Source: CAVPDE01 sp964580575 | Lineage (GTDB): Bacteria; Desulfobacterota; DSM-4660; Desulfatiglandales; HGW-15 | Length of the DNA stretch: 32,376 nt | Direction of reading: 5' to 3' | Assembly: GCA_964580575.1 (NCBI GenBank) | Contig: CAZOLJ010000053.1 | Coordinates: forward strand, 1 to 32,376 | Part shown: piece after piece, positions 15,590 through 23,532 of the stretch | Numbering within the stretch: position 1 is the first letter of the stretch | Layout: each line of letters starts with the position of its first letter | Program-made: the position numbers and the translations under genes | The notes under the pieces: generated by a model | What the model saw: only the letters and a program-made list of their open reading frames with translations | Told to the model about the DNA's origin: nothing | Databases searched by the model: none

Positions 15590-15700
15590 TTGAGGGACAA
15601 AGGGACAGGGCGGAAGGGTTTTTCTGCTTTGTGCCTTTGTCCCTTTGCCTCTTTCTTTGTCGCTTTGTGCCTCTGTGCCTTTGCACCTTTGTACCTAAGG
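15590..15700. repeat. 8-bp tandem repeat tract, GGSACAAA units
   Basis: On the minus strand the tract reads GGTACAAA, GGTGCAAA, GGCACAGA, GGCACAAA, GCGACAAA, then irregular units and GGGACAAA, GGCACAAA, with a further pair of units near 15592-15610. It makes spurious Lys/Arg/Gln-rich frames on one strand and Leu/Cys-rich frames on the other. Together with 15701-15877, which shows no gene, it fills the divergent gap between ahbB and the DUF1992 gene. Confidence 0.7.
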
Positions 15701-15877
15701 GGCAGCGCTAAAAGCAAATTGAAGTTCTCGCTCGGCGGCGCGGAGTTTCCTCTTTGGGATCATGGGAGACCGAATAGGCTTGCAAGATCACCAAAAATCT
15801 TTTATGGTTGTGTTTCTTCCGTGCGGATGAACTCAGCCTATTCTTCCGGCGGGCATCTTCCATGTGTTGGAGTTCCG

Positions 15878-16261
15878 ATGGCAGGAATCCTTCCTGGATA
15901 CGAAAAAATCGTTGAACAGAGGATCAAGGAAGCCATGGAAAAGGGCGAATTCGACAACCTTCCGGGCAAGGGAAGGCCTATTCCCCTCGAAGACGACAGT
16001 CATGTTCCCGAGGACCTTCGGCTTGCATACAAAGTGTTGAAAAATGCCGATTGTCTTCCCCCTGAACTATTAGAAAAAAAGGAAATCCTCCAGATGGAGG
16101 ACATGCTGATCATGATTCCCGACGCGAAGGAGAGATACAATCTCATCAAGAAGATCAATTTCAAGATCATGAAACTGAACATGATGGGCAAAAGGTCTCC
16201 CCTTCTTGAAGAAAAACAGCTCTACTACAAGAAACTTGTTGACAAGCTAGCTGACAAATAG
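15878..16261 (+). CDS. DUF1992 (DnaJ-homologue subfamily C28-like) protein
   Basis: The 127-residue product shows the DUF1992 signature: ILPGYEKIVEQRIKEAMEKGEFDNLPGKGRPIPLEDD followed by a helical region with LAYKVLKNADCLPPELLEKKEI. In eukaryotes the domain occurs in DNAJC28; in bacteria it stands alone and its role is not known. There is no J-domain. The ATG at 15878 is preceded by GGAG at a 5-base spacing and starts right at the conserved block; the longer upstream frame includes the 8-bp repeat and is rejected. The last third is Lys-rich and probably helical. The livM gene begins 39 bp downstream. Confidence 0.85.
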   Translation: MAGILPGYEKIVEQRIKEAMEKGEFDNLPGKGRPIPLEDDSHVPEDLRLAYKVLKNADCLPPELLEKKEILQMEDMLIMIPDAKERYNLIKKINFKIMKLNMMGKRSPLLEEKQLYYKKLVDKLADK

Positions 16262-16300
16262 CTATCCCCTTTCGGTAACTGCGGATAGGAGCCATCGCCC

Positions 16301-17350
16301 ATGGACATGAAAAGGGACTATTATGAGGATGTCCAGTTCTTCCGTTCTGGAGTGACCGTCTTCTGGTTTATTATCCTCATGGCCTTTCTTGCCCTCTTTC
16401 CGTTCCTTTTCAAGAACTACTATGTCTATGTGGCCAACTACATGGCCATCAACGTCATCGTTGCCATCGGCCTCAACATCCTCGTGGGCTACACAGGGCA
16501 GATTTCTCTCGGTCATTCCGGCTTTTTCGCCATCGGCGCTTACGGCACCCTCGTGCTCATGTCCAAAGTGGGTTTGCCTTTTGTTCTTGCCCTCCCGGCG
16601 GCCGCTCTCGCTACTGCCGTGTTCGGTTTCCTGATCGGCTTCCCCGCTTTGCGACTTGAAGGCCCTTACCTTTCCATTGCCACGCTCGGGTTCGGCCTCA
16701 CCATCACCAGGGTCATCGGCCGGATCGAGTTTTTCGGCGGCCGCCAGGGCCTTCACGCGCCCGAGCTGACGATCGGTCCCTGGCATCTCAACACGGACAG
16801 GGATTTGTATTACCTTTTGATCATCTTGACGGTCATTCTGACGGTTGCCGCGCGCAACATGATTAAGACCAAGGTGGGTCGAGCCTTCATAGCGATCCGG
16901 GATGCGGACATTGCCGCCGAGACCATGGGCGTCAACCTCATGTACTACAAGACCCTGGCCTTTGCGGTGAGCGCCTTCTACACAGGGCTTGCCGGCGGCC
17001 TTTATGCTTTTGTCCTCCGATTCATCGAACCCGAACTCTTCGGGCTGCTCATGTCGATCCTGTTCCTGGCCATGGTGGTTGTGGGAGGCCTGGGATCTAT
17101 TTTCGGTGCTATCGCGGGAGCTTGCCTTCTGTCTTATATGGATCTGGAACTCCGCAATATCTTGAGCATTCCCTATGTGGGATTGTGGCTCGAAGCGCTT
17201 TCTAAAAGCTATTTTTCCATCACCGGTGTCTCCAACATCCAGTTTATTCTCTACGGCCTGATCATGGTGTTGATCATGCTCTTTGAGCCTTTGGGCCTCT
17301 ATGGGTTCTGGATCCGAACGAAAATCTATTGGAGGACGTGGCCGTTTTGA
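16301..17350 (+). CDS. livM: Branched-chain-amino-acid-type ABC transporter permease (LivM family)
   Basis: The 349-residue inner-membrane protein has about nine to ten helices. The LivM signature GYTGQISLGHSGFFAIGAYG lies near residue 65 and the cytoplasmic coupling loop GRAFIAIRDADIAAETMGVN near 195. With LivH it forms the channel of a Liv/hydrophobic-amino-acid-type importer. AGGAG lies upstream of the ATG. It starts an array of five transporter genes plus an acyl-CoA ligase on the same strand, separated from livH by about 200 bp of repeats. The substrate may be an organic acid rather than leucine, given the ligase gene in the array. Confidence 0.93.
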   Translation: MDMKRDYYEDVQFFRSGVTVFWFIILMAFLALFPFLFKNYYVYVANYMAINVIVAIGLNILVGYTGQISLGHSGFFAIGAYGTLVLMSKVGLPFVLALPAAALATAVFGFLIGFPALRLEGPYLSIATLGFGLTITRVIGRIEFFGGRQGLHAPELTIGPWHLNTDRDLYYLLIILTVILTVAARNMIKTKVGRAFIAIRDADIAAETMGVNLMYYKTLAFAVSAFYTGLAGGLYAFVLRFIEPELFGLLMSILFLAMVVVGGLGSIFGAIAGACLLSYMDLELRNILSIPYVGLWLEALSKSYFSITGVSNIQFILYGLIMVLIMLFEPLGLYGFWIRTKIYWRTWPF

Positions 17351-17354
17351 CGGT

Positions 17355-17535
17355 GCAAGGTGCACGGCGCACGGTACAGGGCCAAGGAGCAAGTAGAAAA
17401 AGGGAATGCGGGAACCATGGAACATTGGAGTGCCGGTCAAAATAGATTTTTTGGTGACCGATTCCCCGTCAACACCGAAGTGTTAATGCGATTTTATAGT
17501 CCGTGCACCATGCACCGTATGCCGTGCACCTTTTT
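17355..17535. repeat. Heptamer tracts in inverted orientation between livM and livH
   Basis: At 17355-17385 the sequence reads in 7-base steps (ACGGTGC, AAGGTGC, ACGGCGC, ACGGTAC). At 17503-17533 the complement of the same unit appears (on the minus strand GGTGCAC, GGCATAC, GGTGCAT, GGTGCAC). The two arms can pair across about 120 bp that hold no gene. It is the only large gap inside the liv cluster apart from the one at 19761. Confidence 0.65.
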
Positions 17536-17555
17536 ATATTTAGGCACTGATTCCT

Positions 17556-18431
17556 ATGCTTGAATTCTTACAGATGCTGGCCAGCGGGATTGCCGTGGGA
17601 AGTTCTTACGCCCTCATGGGTCTTGCCATGGTGATCATCTACAAGACCTCTGAGGTCGTCAATTTTGCCCAGGGAGAGATGGCCCTCCTCTCAATTTTTC
17701 TCACCTACATGGTCCTCGAGTTTCACGGCTGGCCATTTTACGCTGCCTTTCCCTTCGCTCTTGTCTTTGCCGTCCTGCTCGGCTTTCTCCTTGAGTTCGC
17801 CGTGCTCCGGCGTGCGAAAGAACCGAATGTGCTCGGCATGATCATCATCACCATCGGCATCGAGATGATCCTTATGGGACTTGTGTCCTGGAAATTCGGT
17901 GCCGATCCCAAGACCCTGCCCTTCCCCATCGGGCCTTATGAGAGCGTGAGCCTCGGCGGCATCTTCATCAGTTCCCTCGAGGTGCTGACCTTTTTTGTGG
18001 CCCTCATCATCATGATCGTTCTCTTCCTCTTCTTGAGGTACTCCAAGCTGGGAATCGCCATGAAAGCCACCCAGCAGAATCCCACTGCGGCGCGGCTCAT
18101 GGGCATTCGCACCAACCGCATTCTCATGTTCACCTGGGGCATCTCCTCCCTGGTCGGGTGCGTGGCAGGACTTCTGATTGCGCCGACCACTATGCAACCT
18201 TACATGATGTGGGACCCCATGCTGAAAGGCTTTGCTGCTGCAGTTCTTGGAGGCATGACCTCTCTGCCGGGGTCGATCTTCGGAGCTTATGCCATCGGCA
18301 TCATTGAAAACCTTTTCGGCGGTTACGTGTCCATTGAATTCAAATCCGTCGTGGCCTTTGCGATTATTGTCCTTGTTCTTTGTGTTAGACCGAGCGGGCT
18401 CTTCGCTCGCCACTATGTGAAAAAGGTATAG
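17556..18431 (+). CDS. livH: Branched-chain-amino-acid-type ABC transporter permease (LivH family)
   Basis: The 291-residue protein has about eight helices and the LivH hallmarks: SGIAVGSSYALMGLAMVIIY at the N-terminus, VVNFAQGEMALL, and the coupling loop GIAMKATQQNPTAARLMGI followed by AAVLGGMTSLPGSIFGAY. It pairs with LivM in the membrane. No strong SD was seen before the ATG (TTAGGCAC). The next gene encodes the binding protein. Confidence 0.93.
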   Translation: MLEFLQMLASGIAVGSSYALMGLAMVIIYKTSEVVNFAQGEMALLSIFLTYMVLEFHGWPFYAAFPFALVFAVLLGFLLEFAVLRRAKEPNVLGMIIITIGIEMILMGLVSWKFGADPKTLPFPIGPYESVSLGGIFISSLEVLTFFVALIIMIVLFLFLRYSKLGIAMKATQQNPTAARLMGIRTNRILMFTWGISSLVGCVAGLLIAPTTMQPYMMWDPMLKGFAAAVLGGMTSLPGSIFGAYAIGIIENLFGGYVSIEFKSVVAFAIIVLVLCVRPSGLFARHYVKKV

Positions 18432-18478
18432 GGCACAGATATAGTCAACCTCCATTAACCGACAGAAAGGAGCATGCT

Positions 18479-19666
18479 ATGAAAAAGAAAGACTTAGGGA
18501 TTTTGCTCGCGGTTTGCTTTCTCGTTTTTGGTCTGCCCTTCACGGCTTTGGCCGAGGAAGGAGTGACGGACACCACCATTCGCATCGGCCAGTGGGGTCC
18601 CCAGACAGGCCCCGCCGCTCCTTGGGGAGCTGTGGCGCGCGGAACAGGAGTCCTCTTTCAAATGATCAACGACGAGGGAGGTATTGCCGGCCGGAAGATC
18701 GAATACTCCATGTTCGATGACGGCTACAACCCGGCCAAAACAAAGGCAGGAGTGAAAGAACTCCAGGAAGGAAAAGGGATGTTCGGGTGGGCTTCCGGCG
18801 TGGGCACCTCCCCTGGTCTCGCCGTCAAGGACTATCTCATGGAGAAAAAGATCCCCTGGGTAGGCCCTGCTGCTGGATCTCTTGACTGGATCACCCCGCC
18901 TCAGAAATACCTCTTTGCCGTCTACCCTCTTTACTACACAGAAGCCCAGTTGCTGGTCCGGTATGCCGTGAAAAACCTGGGCAAGAAGAAAATCGCCATC
19001 GCTTACCAGAATGACGATTACGGGAAAAACGGAGTTCAGGGTGCGGAGAAAGAGCTGGCCAAGCAAGGTCTGAAGTTGGTCGCCCAGGTACCTGTGGAAA
19101 TGGCCGACACGGACATGAAGCCCCACGTTATGGAATTCAAGAAAGTCGACGCTGATGTCGTGCTCCTTTGGGTGTCTCCCACCCACGCAGTTCGGATTAT
19201 CGGGGTCGCTCAGGCCATGCAGTTCAAACCTCAGTGGATGAGCACCAGCACCTGCTCGGACTTTCCTCTCATGCAGAACATCAGCAAAGGGCTCTGGACG
19301 GACACGATCGTTGCTTTTTTCGGGGAGGTCCCTGAGTCCACGACTCCCCTGATGCTGAAATACAAAAAGGCTTTTGACAAATTTGCAGCTAAAGATGAAC
19401 GATGGGGCGTGTTCTTTTACGCCGGCATCGGCTTTGTGGAACCCATGGTGGAAGGGCTCAAGAGGTGTGGGAAAGACCTCACTCGCGAGCGCTTCGTGAA
19501 GGAGATGGAAGGCATCAGGAATTTCAGGGGCATCTTCGGCCGCATCGATTACTCCGCCTTCGAGCCGAGCGACGTGTACTCCAGGCAGGGGCAGAAGGAA
19601 GTCTTCCTGGCCCAGTGTCTGGCCGACGGAAAGTCCAAGATCCTGACGGACTGGATGGAACCCTAA
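18479..19666 (+). CDS. Periplasmic substrate-binding protein of the Liv-type transporter
   Basis: The 395-residue product begins with a signal peptide (MKKKDLGILLAVCFLVFG...ALAEE) and then VTDTTIRIGQWGPQTGPAA, the start of the type I periplasmic-binding fold (Peripla_BP_6). It lacks a lipobox and should be soluble in the periplasm. GAAGIAGRKIEYSMFDDGYN-type sequence and GKKKIAIAYQNDDYGKNG mark the two lobes. Members bind branched-chain amino acids, amides, urea or aromatic and aliphatic acids, so the ligand is open. AAAGGAG precedes the ATG. A strong hairpin pair follows the stop codon. Confidence 0.9.
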   Translation: MKKKDLGILLAVCFLVFGLPFTALAEEGVTDTTIRIGQWGPQTGPAAPWGAVARGTGVLFQMINDEGGIAGRKIEYSMFDDGYNPAKTKAGVKELQEGKGMFGWASGVGTSPGLAVKDYLMEKKIPWVGPAAGSLDWITPPQKYLFAVYPLYYTEAQLLVRYAVKNLGKKKIAIAYQNDDYGKNGVQGAEKELAKQGLKLVAQVPVEMADTDMKPHVMEFKKVDADVVLLWVSPTHAVRIIGVAQAMQFKPQWMSTSTCSDFPLMQNISKGLWTDTIVAFFGEVPESTTPLMLKYKKAFDKFAAKDERWGVFFYAGIGFVEPMVEGLKRCGKDLTRERFVKEMEGIRNFRGIFGRIDYSAFEPSDVYSRQGQKEVFLAQCLADGKSKILTDWMEP

Positions 19667-19760
19667 GGCCAATCCGAAAAACGAAATTTCCGGATTTGCG
19701 CTGTCAGCAAATAGAGACCTTACCGGCGTGCGTTTTGTGCGCCTTGAGATTCCCGTTGAC

Positions 19761-19866
19761 TGTCATTCCTCGCTCCGCCAGAGATGGCGGAGCGAGGAAT
19801 CTGGGCGTGTAACGTTGAAGGCACTCAAAGATCTCTCCCCCCGCTCTTGCGGGGGTCGAAATGACA
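19761..19866 (+). repeat. Paired-hairpin intergenic repeat, copy 2, between binding-protein gene and livG
   Basis: ATTCCTCGCTCCGCC-AGAGAT-GGCGGAGCGAGGAAT (19765-19800) is a perfect 15-bp stem, followed by CCCCCGC-TCTT-GCGGGGG (about 19838-19855). The ends TGTCATT and AATGACA are inverted repeats of each other. Blocks match the elements at 8511-8586 and 27300-27373. In the transcript it would stabilise the upstream mRNA carrying the binding-protein gene. Confidence 0.75.
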
Positions 19867-19904
19867 AACAAGGCCAACAAGGAAGGGAGTGAAAGCTCCG
19901 CACT

Positions 19905-20696
19905 ATGACTTTCTTCAAGGTTGAAAAGCTGTCCATATCGTTTGGCGGCATCGAAGCCCTGGCGAACATCTCTTTTGAAGTCAAGCAGGGCGAAATCTAC
20001 GCCATCATCGGGCCGAACGGGGCGGGGAAAACCACCCTCTTCAACTGCATCAACGGCATCTACCACCCCAGCAGAGGAACCATTGTTTTCAAGGACCGGG
20101 AAATTCAGGGCAGGCGGCCTGACCAGGTGGCCAAACTCCGAATCGCCCGGACCTTTCAGAACATCGAGCTCTTCAGTCACATGAGCACCATGGAAAACCT
20201 GATGCTGGGCCGGCACAATTTTCTAAAGACCGGCCTGTTCCGCGGAGCCTTCCTCTGGGGGAAACGATCCTTTGCCGGCAAGGAGGAGATCTCCCATCGC
20301 CGCAAGGTGGAAGAGATCATTGACCTGCTCGATCTGCAGTCTGTTCGAAACAAGTTTGTCGTCGCCCTTCCTTACGGAATCCAGAAACAGGTGGAGTTGG
20401 GAAGAGCGCTTGCCCTCGAGCCCGAACTCCTGCTTTTGGACGAGCCCTGCGCAGGCATGAATTCCGAAGAAAAGCAGGACATGATTTTCTGGATTAAGGA
20501 CATCCAGGACACCCTCGGCGTCACGATCCTGCTCATCGAGCACGACATGAAGATGGTCATGGACATTTCCGAGCGCATCCTGGTCATCAACTTTGGAAAG
20601 ATCATTACAGAAGGAAACCCTGAAGCCGTGCAGAGAAATCCCGAAGTTCTGAAAGCCTATCTTGGAGAAGAGGATGGAATCCGGGGCGCTGCTTGA
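19905..20696 (+). CDS. livG: Liv-type ABC transporter ATPase (LivG family)
   Basis: The 263-residue ATPase has Walker A GPNGAGKTTLFN (about 35), the Q-loop region with TFQNIELF, an altered signature ALPYGIQKQVELGRALA where LivG proteins usually have LPYGxQRxLEIARAL, Walker B LLLLDEPCAGMN, and the switch His in LLIEHDMKMVMD. It powers the importer with LivF. Its last bases overlap livF by 23 bp, which indicates translational coupling. Confidence 0.94.
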   Translation: MTFFKVEKLSISFGGIEALANISFEVKQGEIYAIIGPNGAGKTTLFNCINGIYHPSRGTIVFKDREIQGRRPDQVAKLRIARTFQNIELFSHMSTMENLMLGRHNFLKTGLFRGAFLWGKRSFAGKEEISHRRKVEEIIDLLDLQSVRNKFVVALPYGIQKQVELGRALALEPELLLLDEPCAGMNSEEKQDMIFWIKDIQDTLGVTILLIEHDMKMVMDISERILVINFGKIITEGNPEAVQRNPEVLKAYLGEEDGIRGAA

Positions 20697-21456
20697 AATA
20701 AGGAACATTGAGACCTACTACGGGCTGATTTACGCGATCCGGGGGGCTTCCCTCTCCGTTGAGGTGGGAACGATCACCGCGATTCTGGGCAACAACGGGG
20801 CAGGCAAGTCCACCATCCTGAAAACCGTCATGGGCCTTATCGAGGATCAGCCGGACAAGGGCACCATCGAGTTCATGGGAAGGCGCATCAACGATGAGGA
20901 TACCGAGAGGATCGTTCGCATGGGCCTTTCCTATGTCCCTGAGGGGCGAGAGGTCTTCGAGGAACTCACGACCAGAGAAAACCTCCTCATGGGAGCCTAT
21001 CTCAGAAGAGATCGGGCTGGCGTGAAGAGCGACTTTGAGCAGATCTACCGACACTTCTCGGTGCTCAAGGCCAGGGAAAACCAATGGGCTGGAACGCTCT
21101 CCGGTGGGGAGCAGCAGATGCTCAGCATCGGCAGGGCCCTGATGAATCGTCCCACCCTGCTCTTTCTGGATGAGCCTTCCCTCGGGCTCTCCCCTATCCT
21201 GGTCAAAGAGATCTTCAGGATCATCGAGAACATCAATGAGGAGGGCGTCAGCATCCTTCTGGTGGAGCAAAACGCCAGGATGGCCCTCGGCATCGCAGAC
21301 TTTGCCCTCATCCTGGAGAACGGCCGCTTCGTCATGAAAGGCCCTGCAAGAGAACTCATGGAAGACAAGGACGTGAAGGAATTCTACATGGGCATTCGCT
21401 CCGAGGAATCGGCCAAGGGTTACCAGCGCTGGAAGAGAAAAAAGAGGTGGAGATGA
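20674..21456 (+). CDS. livF: Liv-type ABC transporter ATPase (LivF family)
   Basis: This 260-residue ATPase shows Walker A GNNGAGKSTILK, signature LSGGEQQMLSIGRALM, Walker B LLFLDEPSLGLSP and the switch His replaced by Gln in LLVEQNARMAL, a normal feature of LivF. The ATG at 20674 is chosen because GGAG lies 6 bases upstream; an upstream in-frame TTG (20662) is less likely. It overlaps livG by 23 bp. A basic tail (RWKRKKRW) ends the protein. Confidence 0.94.
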   Translation: MESGALLEIRNIETYYGLIYAIRGASLSVEVGTITAILGNNGAGKSTILKTVMGLIEDQPDKGTIEFMGRRINDEDTERIVRMGLSYVPEGREVFEELTTRENLLMGAYLRRDRAGVKSDFEQIYRHFSVLKARENQWAGTLSGGEQQMLSIGRALMNRPTLLFLDEPSLGLSPILVKEIFRIIENINEEGVSILLVEQNARMALGIADFALILENGRFVMKGPARELMEDKDVKEFYMGIRSEESAKGYQRWKRKKRWR

Positions 21457-21500
21457 AATCGTTTCACGATTTCATAGAAGGCGGCTTTGCCGCCTTAAAA
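21452..21500 (+). promoter_or_regulatory. Two small hairpins between livF and the acyl-CoA ligase gene
   Basis: GAAATCG-TTTCA-CGATTTC (about 21455-21474) is followed by AAGGCGGC-TTT-GCCGCCTT (about 21478-21496) and a short A/T stretch. There is no long T-run, so they are more likely mRNA-processing or pausing sites than a full terminator. They lie directly ahead of the ligase start. Confidence 0.45.
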
Positions 21501-21507
21501 TCCTCAT

Positions 21508-23343
21508 GTGAAGAGTCATTGGGTGAACAAACAGATGGAGACGGCACCCCGCATTTTTAGAGAAACGGTCAAGAAATACGGCGACCGGGTGGCCATGCGG
21601 AAAAAGGAGTATGGCATCTGGCACGACATTTCCTGGAACGACTATTCTCGGCTTGTCATGCAGGTCGGGTCTGCGCTGATCTCTTTGGGACTTCAGAAGG
21701 GAGACTGCGGCTCCATCATCGGCGACAACTGCCCCGAGTGGGTCATCGCGGACATGGGGATCCAGTGCGCAGGCGGAGTCGCCGTTGGCATTTACGCGAC
21801 CAATGCCTGGCCCCAGGTCGAGTATGTGATCGAGAACTCGGATTCCAAGTTCTTTTTCGTGGAAAACGAAGAGCAGCTCGACAAGTGGCTGAGCTTCAGA
21901 GACCGGGCGCCCCTGCTGAAAAAGGTCATTGTGTGGGACCTGGAAGGCCTTCGGCATTTCAAGGATCCCTTGATGATGACCTTTGAAGAACTTCTAGAAC
22001 TGGGGCGTCGGGAGCTTGAAAAAAACCCGGACCTCATTGAGAAACGCATGGACGAGGTTCAGCCTGAAGACACCTCGATGCTCATCTACACCTCGGGAAC
22101 CACCGGGCCCCCGAAGGGCGCCATGCTGTCCCACCGCAACCTGACGTGGATGGGCACCGCCATCACCGCGGACAACCCCATGCACAAGGGCGACGAGGTC
22201 ATGTCGTTCCTGCCCCTGTGCCACGTCTTTGAACAGCTCTTCTCCGTGCTCGGTCACATTACCCACGGGTACACGGTCAATTTTATCGAGAGCCCGGACA
22301 CGGTCACGGACAACATGATCGAGATCTCACCGACCGTCGGCTATGCGGTGCCCCGCATCTGGGAGAAGTACTATTCCGCCATTGTAATCAAAATGTCGGA
22401 TGCCACCTGGTTCAAGAGGATGGTCTTCTATGGGGCTCTGAAAATCGGACAGAAGAGGGCCACTCTGAAGATGAACTTCAAGAAAGTGCCTCTCTATTTT
22501 GAAGCCCTGTATCAGCTCGCCTATTTCAGCGTCTTCCGGAAGCTCAAAGAGAGACTCGGCTTTGACAGGATGAGGATGGCCTATTCCGGAGCCGCTCCCA
22601 TCTCCCCGGACATTCTCCACTTTTTTCAGTCCATCGGGGTCAATCTCGTCGAGGGTTACGGCCAGACCGAAGGCACGGGAGTCACTTGCGTCTCCCGCAC
22701 GGGCCGGGTCAAATTCGGAACCGTGGGGCCTCCTCTCACCGGCACCGAGGTGAAGATCGCGGAAGATGGAGAGATCCTGGTAAAATCTCCGAGCGTGTTC
22801 AAAGGATACTTCAAGAATCCCGAAGCCACGGCCGAGACCGTCAAGGACGGGTGGCTGCACTCCGGAGATGTGGGCCTGATCGACGAGGACGGGTTTCTCA
22901 AGATCACGGACCGCAAAAAGGACATCATTGTCACGGCCGGCGGAAAGAACATCACCCCTCAGTACATTGAAAACAAACTGAAGTTCAACCCTTACATCAA
23001 TGACGCCGTGGTCATCGGCGATCGCAGGAAGTTTCTCGTCTCCCTGATCATGATCGACGAGGACAACGTGGTCAAGTACGCCCAGGACAACAAGATCCAG
23101 TTTTCGACCTACAAAGACCTGACCCGCGCTCCGGAGATCCTCAAGCTGATTCAGGGGGAACTGGACAAGGTCAATGAGACGCTTTCGCGGGTCGAGCAGG
23201 TGAAGAAGTTCACGATCCTTCCCAAGAAGCTTTATGAAGAGGACGGCGAGGTCACTCCCACCATGAAGGTGAAAAGGAAGTATGTAAACGAGGCCTTCAA
23301 GGATTTGATTGAAAAGATGTATAAGGGAGGAGGCGGAGAGTAG
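21508..23343 (+). CDS. AMP-forming acyl-CoA synthetase (long-chain fatty-acid-CoA ligase type)
   Basis: The 611-residue product has the ANL-superfamily motifs: the P-loop YTSGTTGPPKGAMLSH (about 194), EGYGQTEGTG (about 382), GDVGLIDEDGFLKITDRKKD (about 453) and a C-terminal catalytic Lys region (MKVKRKYVNEAF). It activates a carboxylic acid with ATP and CoA. Similarity in length and layout is to the bacterial long-chain family, but chain length or aromatic preference cannot be read. The GTG at 21508 is taken as start; an ATG at 21535 is equally possible, as neither has a clear SD. It is the last gene of the liv array, suggesting that the acid imported by the transporter is activated here. Confidence 0.9.
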   Translation: MKSHWVNKQMETAPRIFRETVKKYGDRVAMRKKEYGIWHDISWNDYSRLVMQVGSALISLGLQKGDCGSIIGDNCPEWVIADMGIQCAGGVAVGIYATNAWPQVEYVIENSDSKFFFVENEEQLDKWLSFRDRAPLLKKVIVWDLEGLRHFKDPLMMTFEELLELGRRELEKNPDLIEKRMDEVQPEDTSMLIYTSGTTGPPKGAMLSHRNLTWMGTAITADNPMHKGDEVMSFLPLCHVFEQLFSVLGHITHGYTVNFIESPDTVTDNMIEISPTVGYAVPRIWEKYYSAIVIKMSDATWFKRMVFYGALKIGQKRATLKMNFKKVPLYFEALYQLAYFSVFRKLKERLGFDRMRMAYSGAAPISPDILHFFQSIGVNLVEGYGQTEGTGVTCVSRTGRVKFGTVGPPLTGTEVKIAEDGEILVKSPSVFKGYFKNPEATAETVKDGWLHSGDVGLIDEDGFLKITDRKKDIIVTAGGKNITPQYIENKLKFNPYINDAVVIGDRRKFLVSLIMIDEDNVVKYAQDNKIQFSTYKDLTRAPEILKLIQGELDKVNETLSRVEQVKKFTILPKKLYEEDGEVTPTMKVKRKYVNEAFKDLIEKMYKGGGGE

Positions 23344-23345
23344 GC

Positions 23346-23376
23346 ACTGAACATTGATCAGTGAACATTTGACATT
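23346..23376. repeat. 7-bp tandem repeat after the acyl-CoA ligase gene
   Basis: The units ACTGAAC, ATTGATC, AGTGAAC and ATTTGAC follow each other two bases after the TAG stop. The remaining 150 bp before the convergent pyrD stop hold a perfect GTCACGCC-GGA-GGCGTGAC hairpin at 23475-23493 and no gene. Confidence 0.6.
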
Positions 23377-23532
23377 GCTAAAACCCCACCGCTGTCGTTG
23401 TCGCCAGCAAGCCATGTTTTGGAGGTGGGCTGTTTTTTTCTGAATTCTGCTTTCTCTTTTGCCTCCAACCTCAAGTCACGCCGGAGGCGTGACGCTCCTC
23501 CAACCTCTATCTGCTCCACGCTCCCTGCTTCT

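Noticed and set aside
15540..15686. Longer N-terminus for the ahbB-like protein
   Set aside because: The extra codons translate an 8-bp tandem repeat into Lys/Arg/Gln-rich sequence, while the conserved domain begins just after the ATG at 15539.
7306..15700. CRISPR array
   Set aside because: Repeat units are only 7-8 bp with no spacers, and no cas gene is present.
17360..17563. 67-codon frame between livM and livH
   Set aside because: It is built from heptamer repeats, has no SD and overlaps the livH start.
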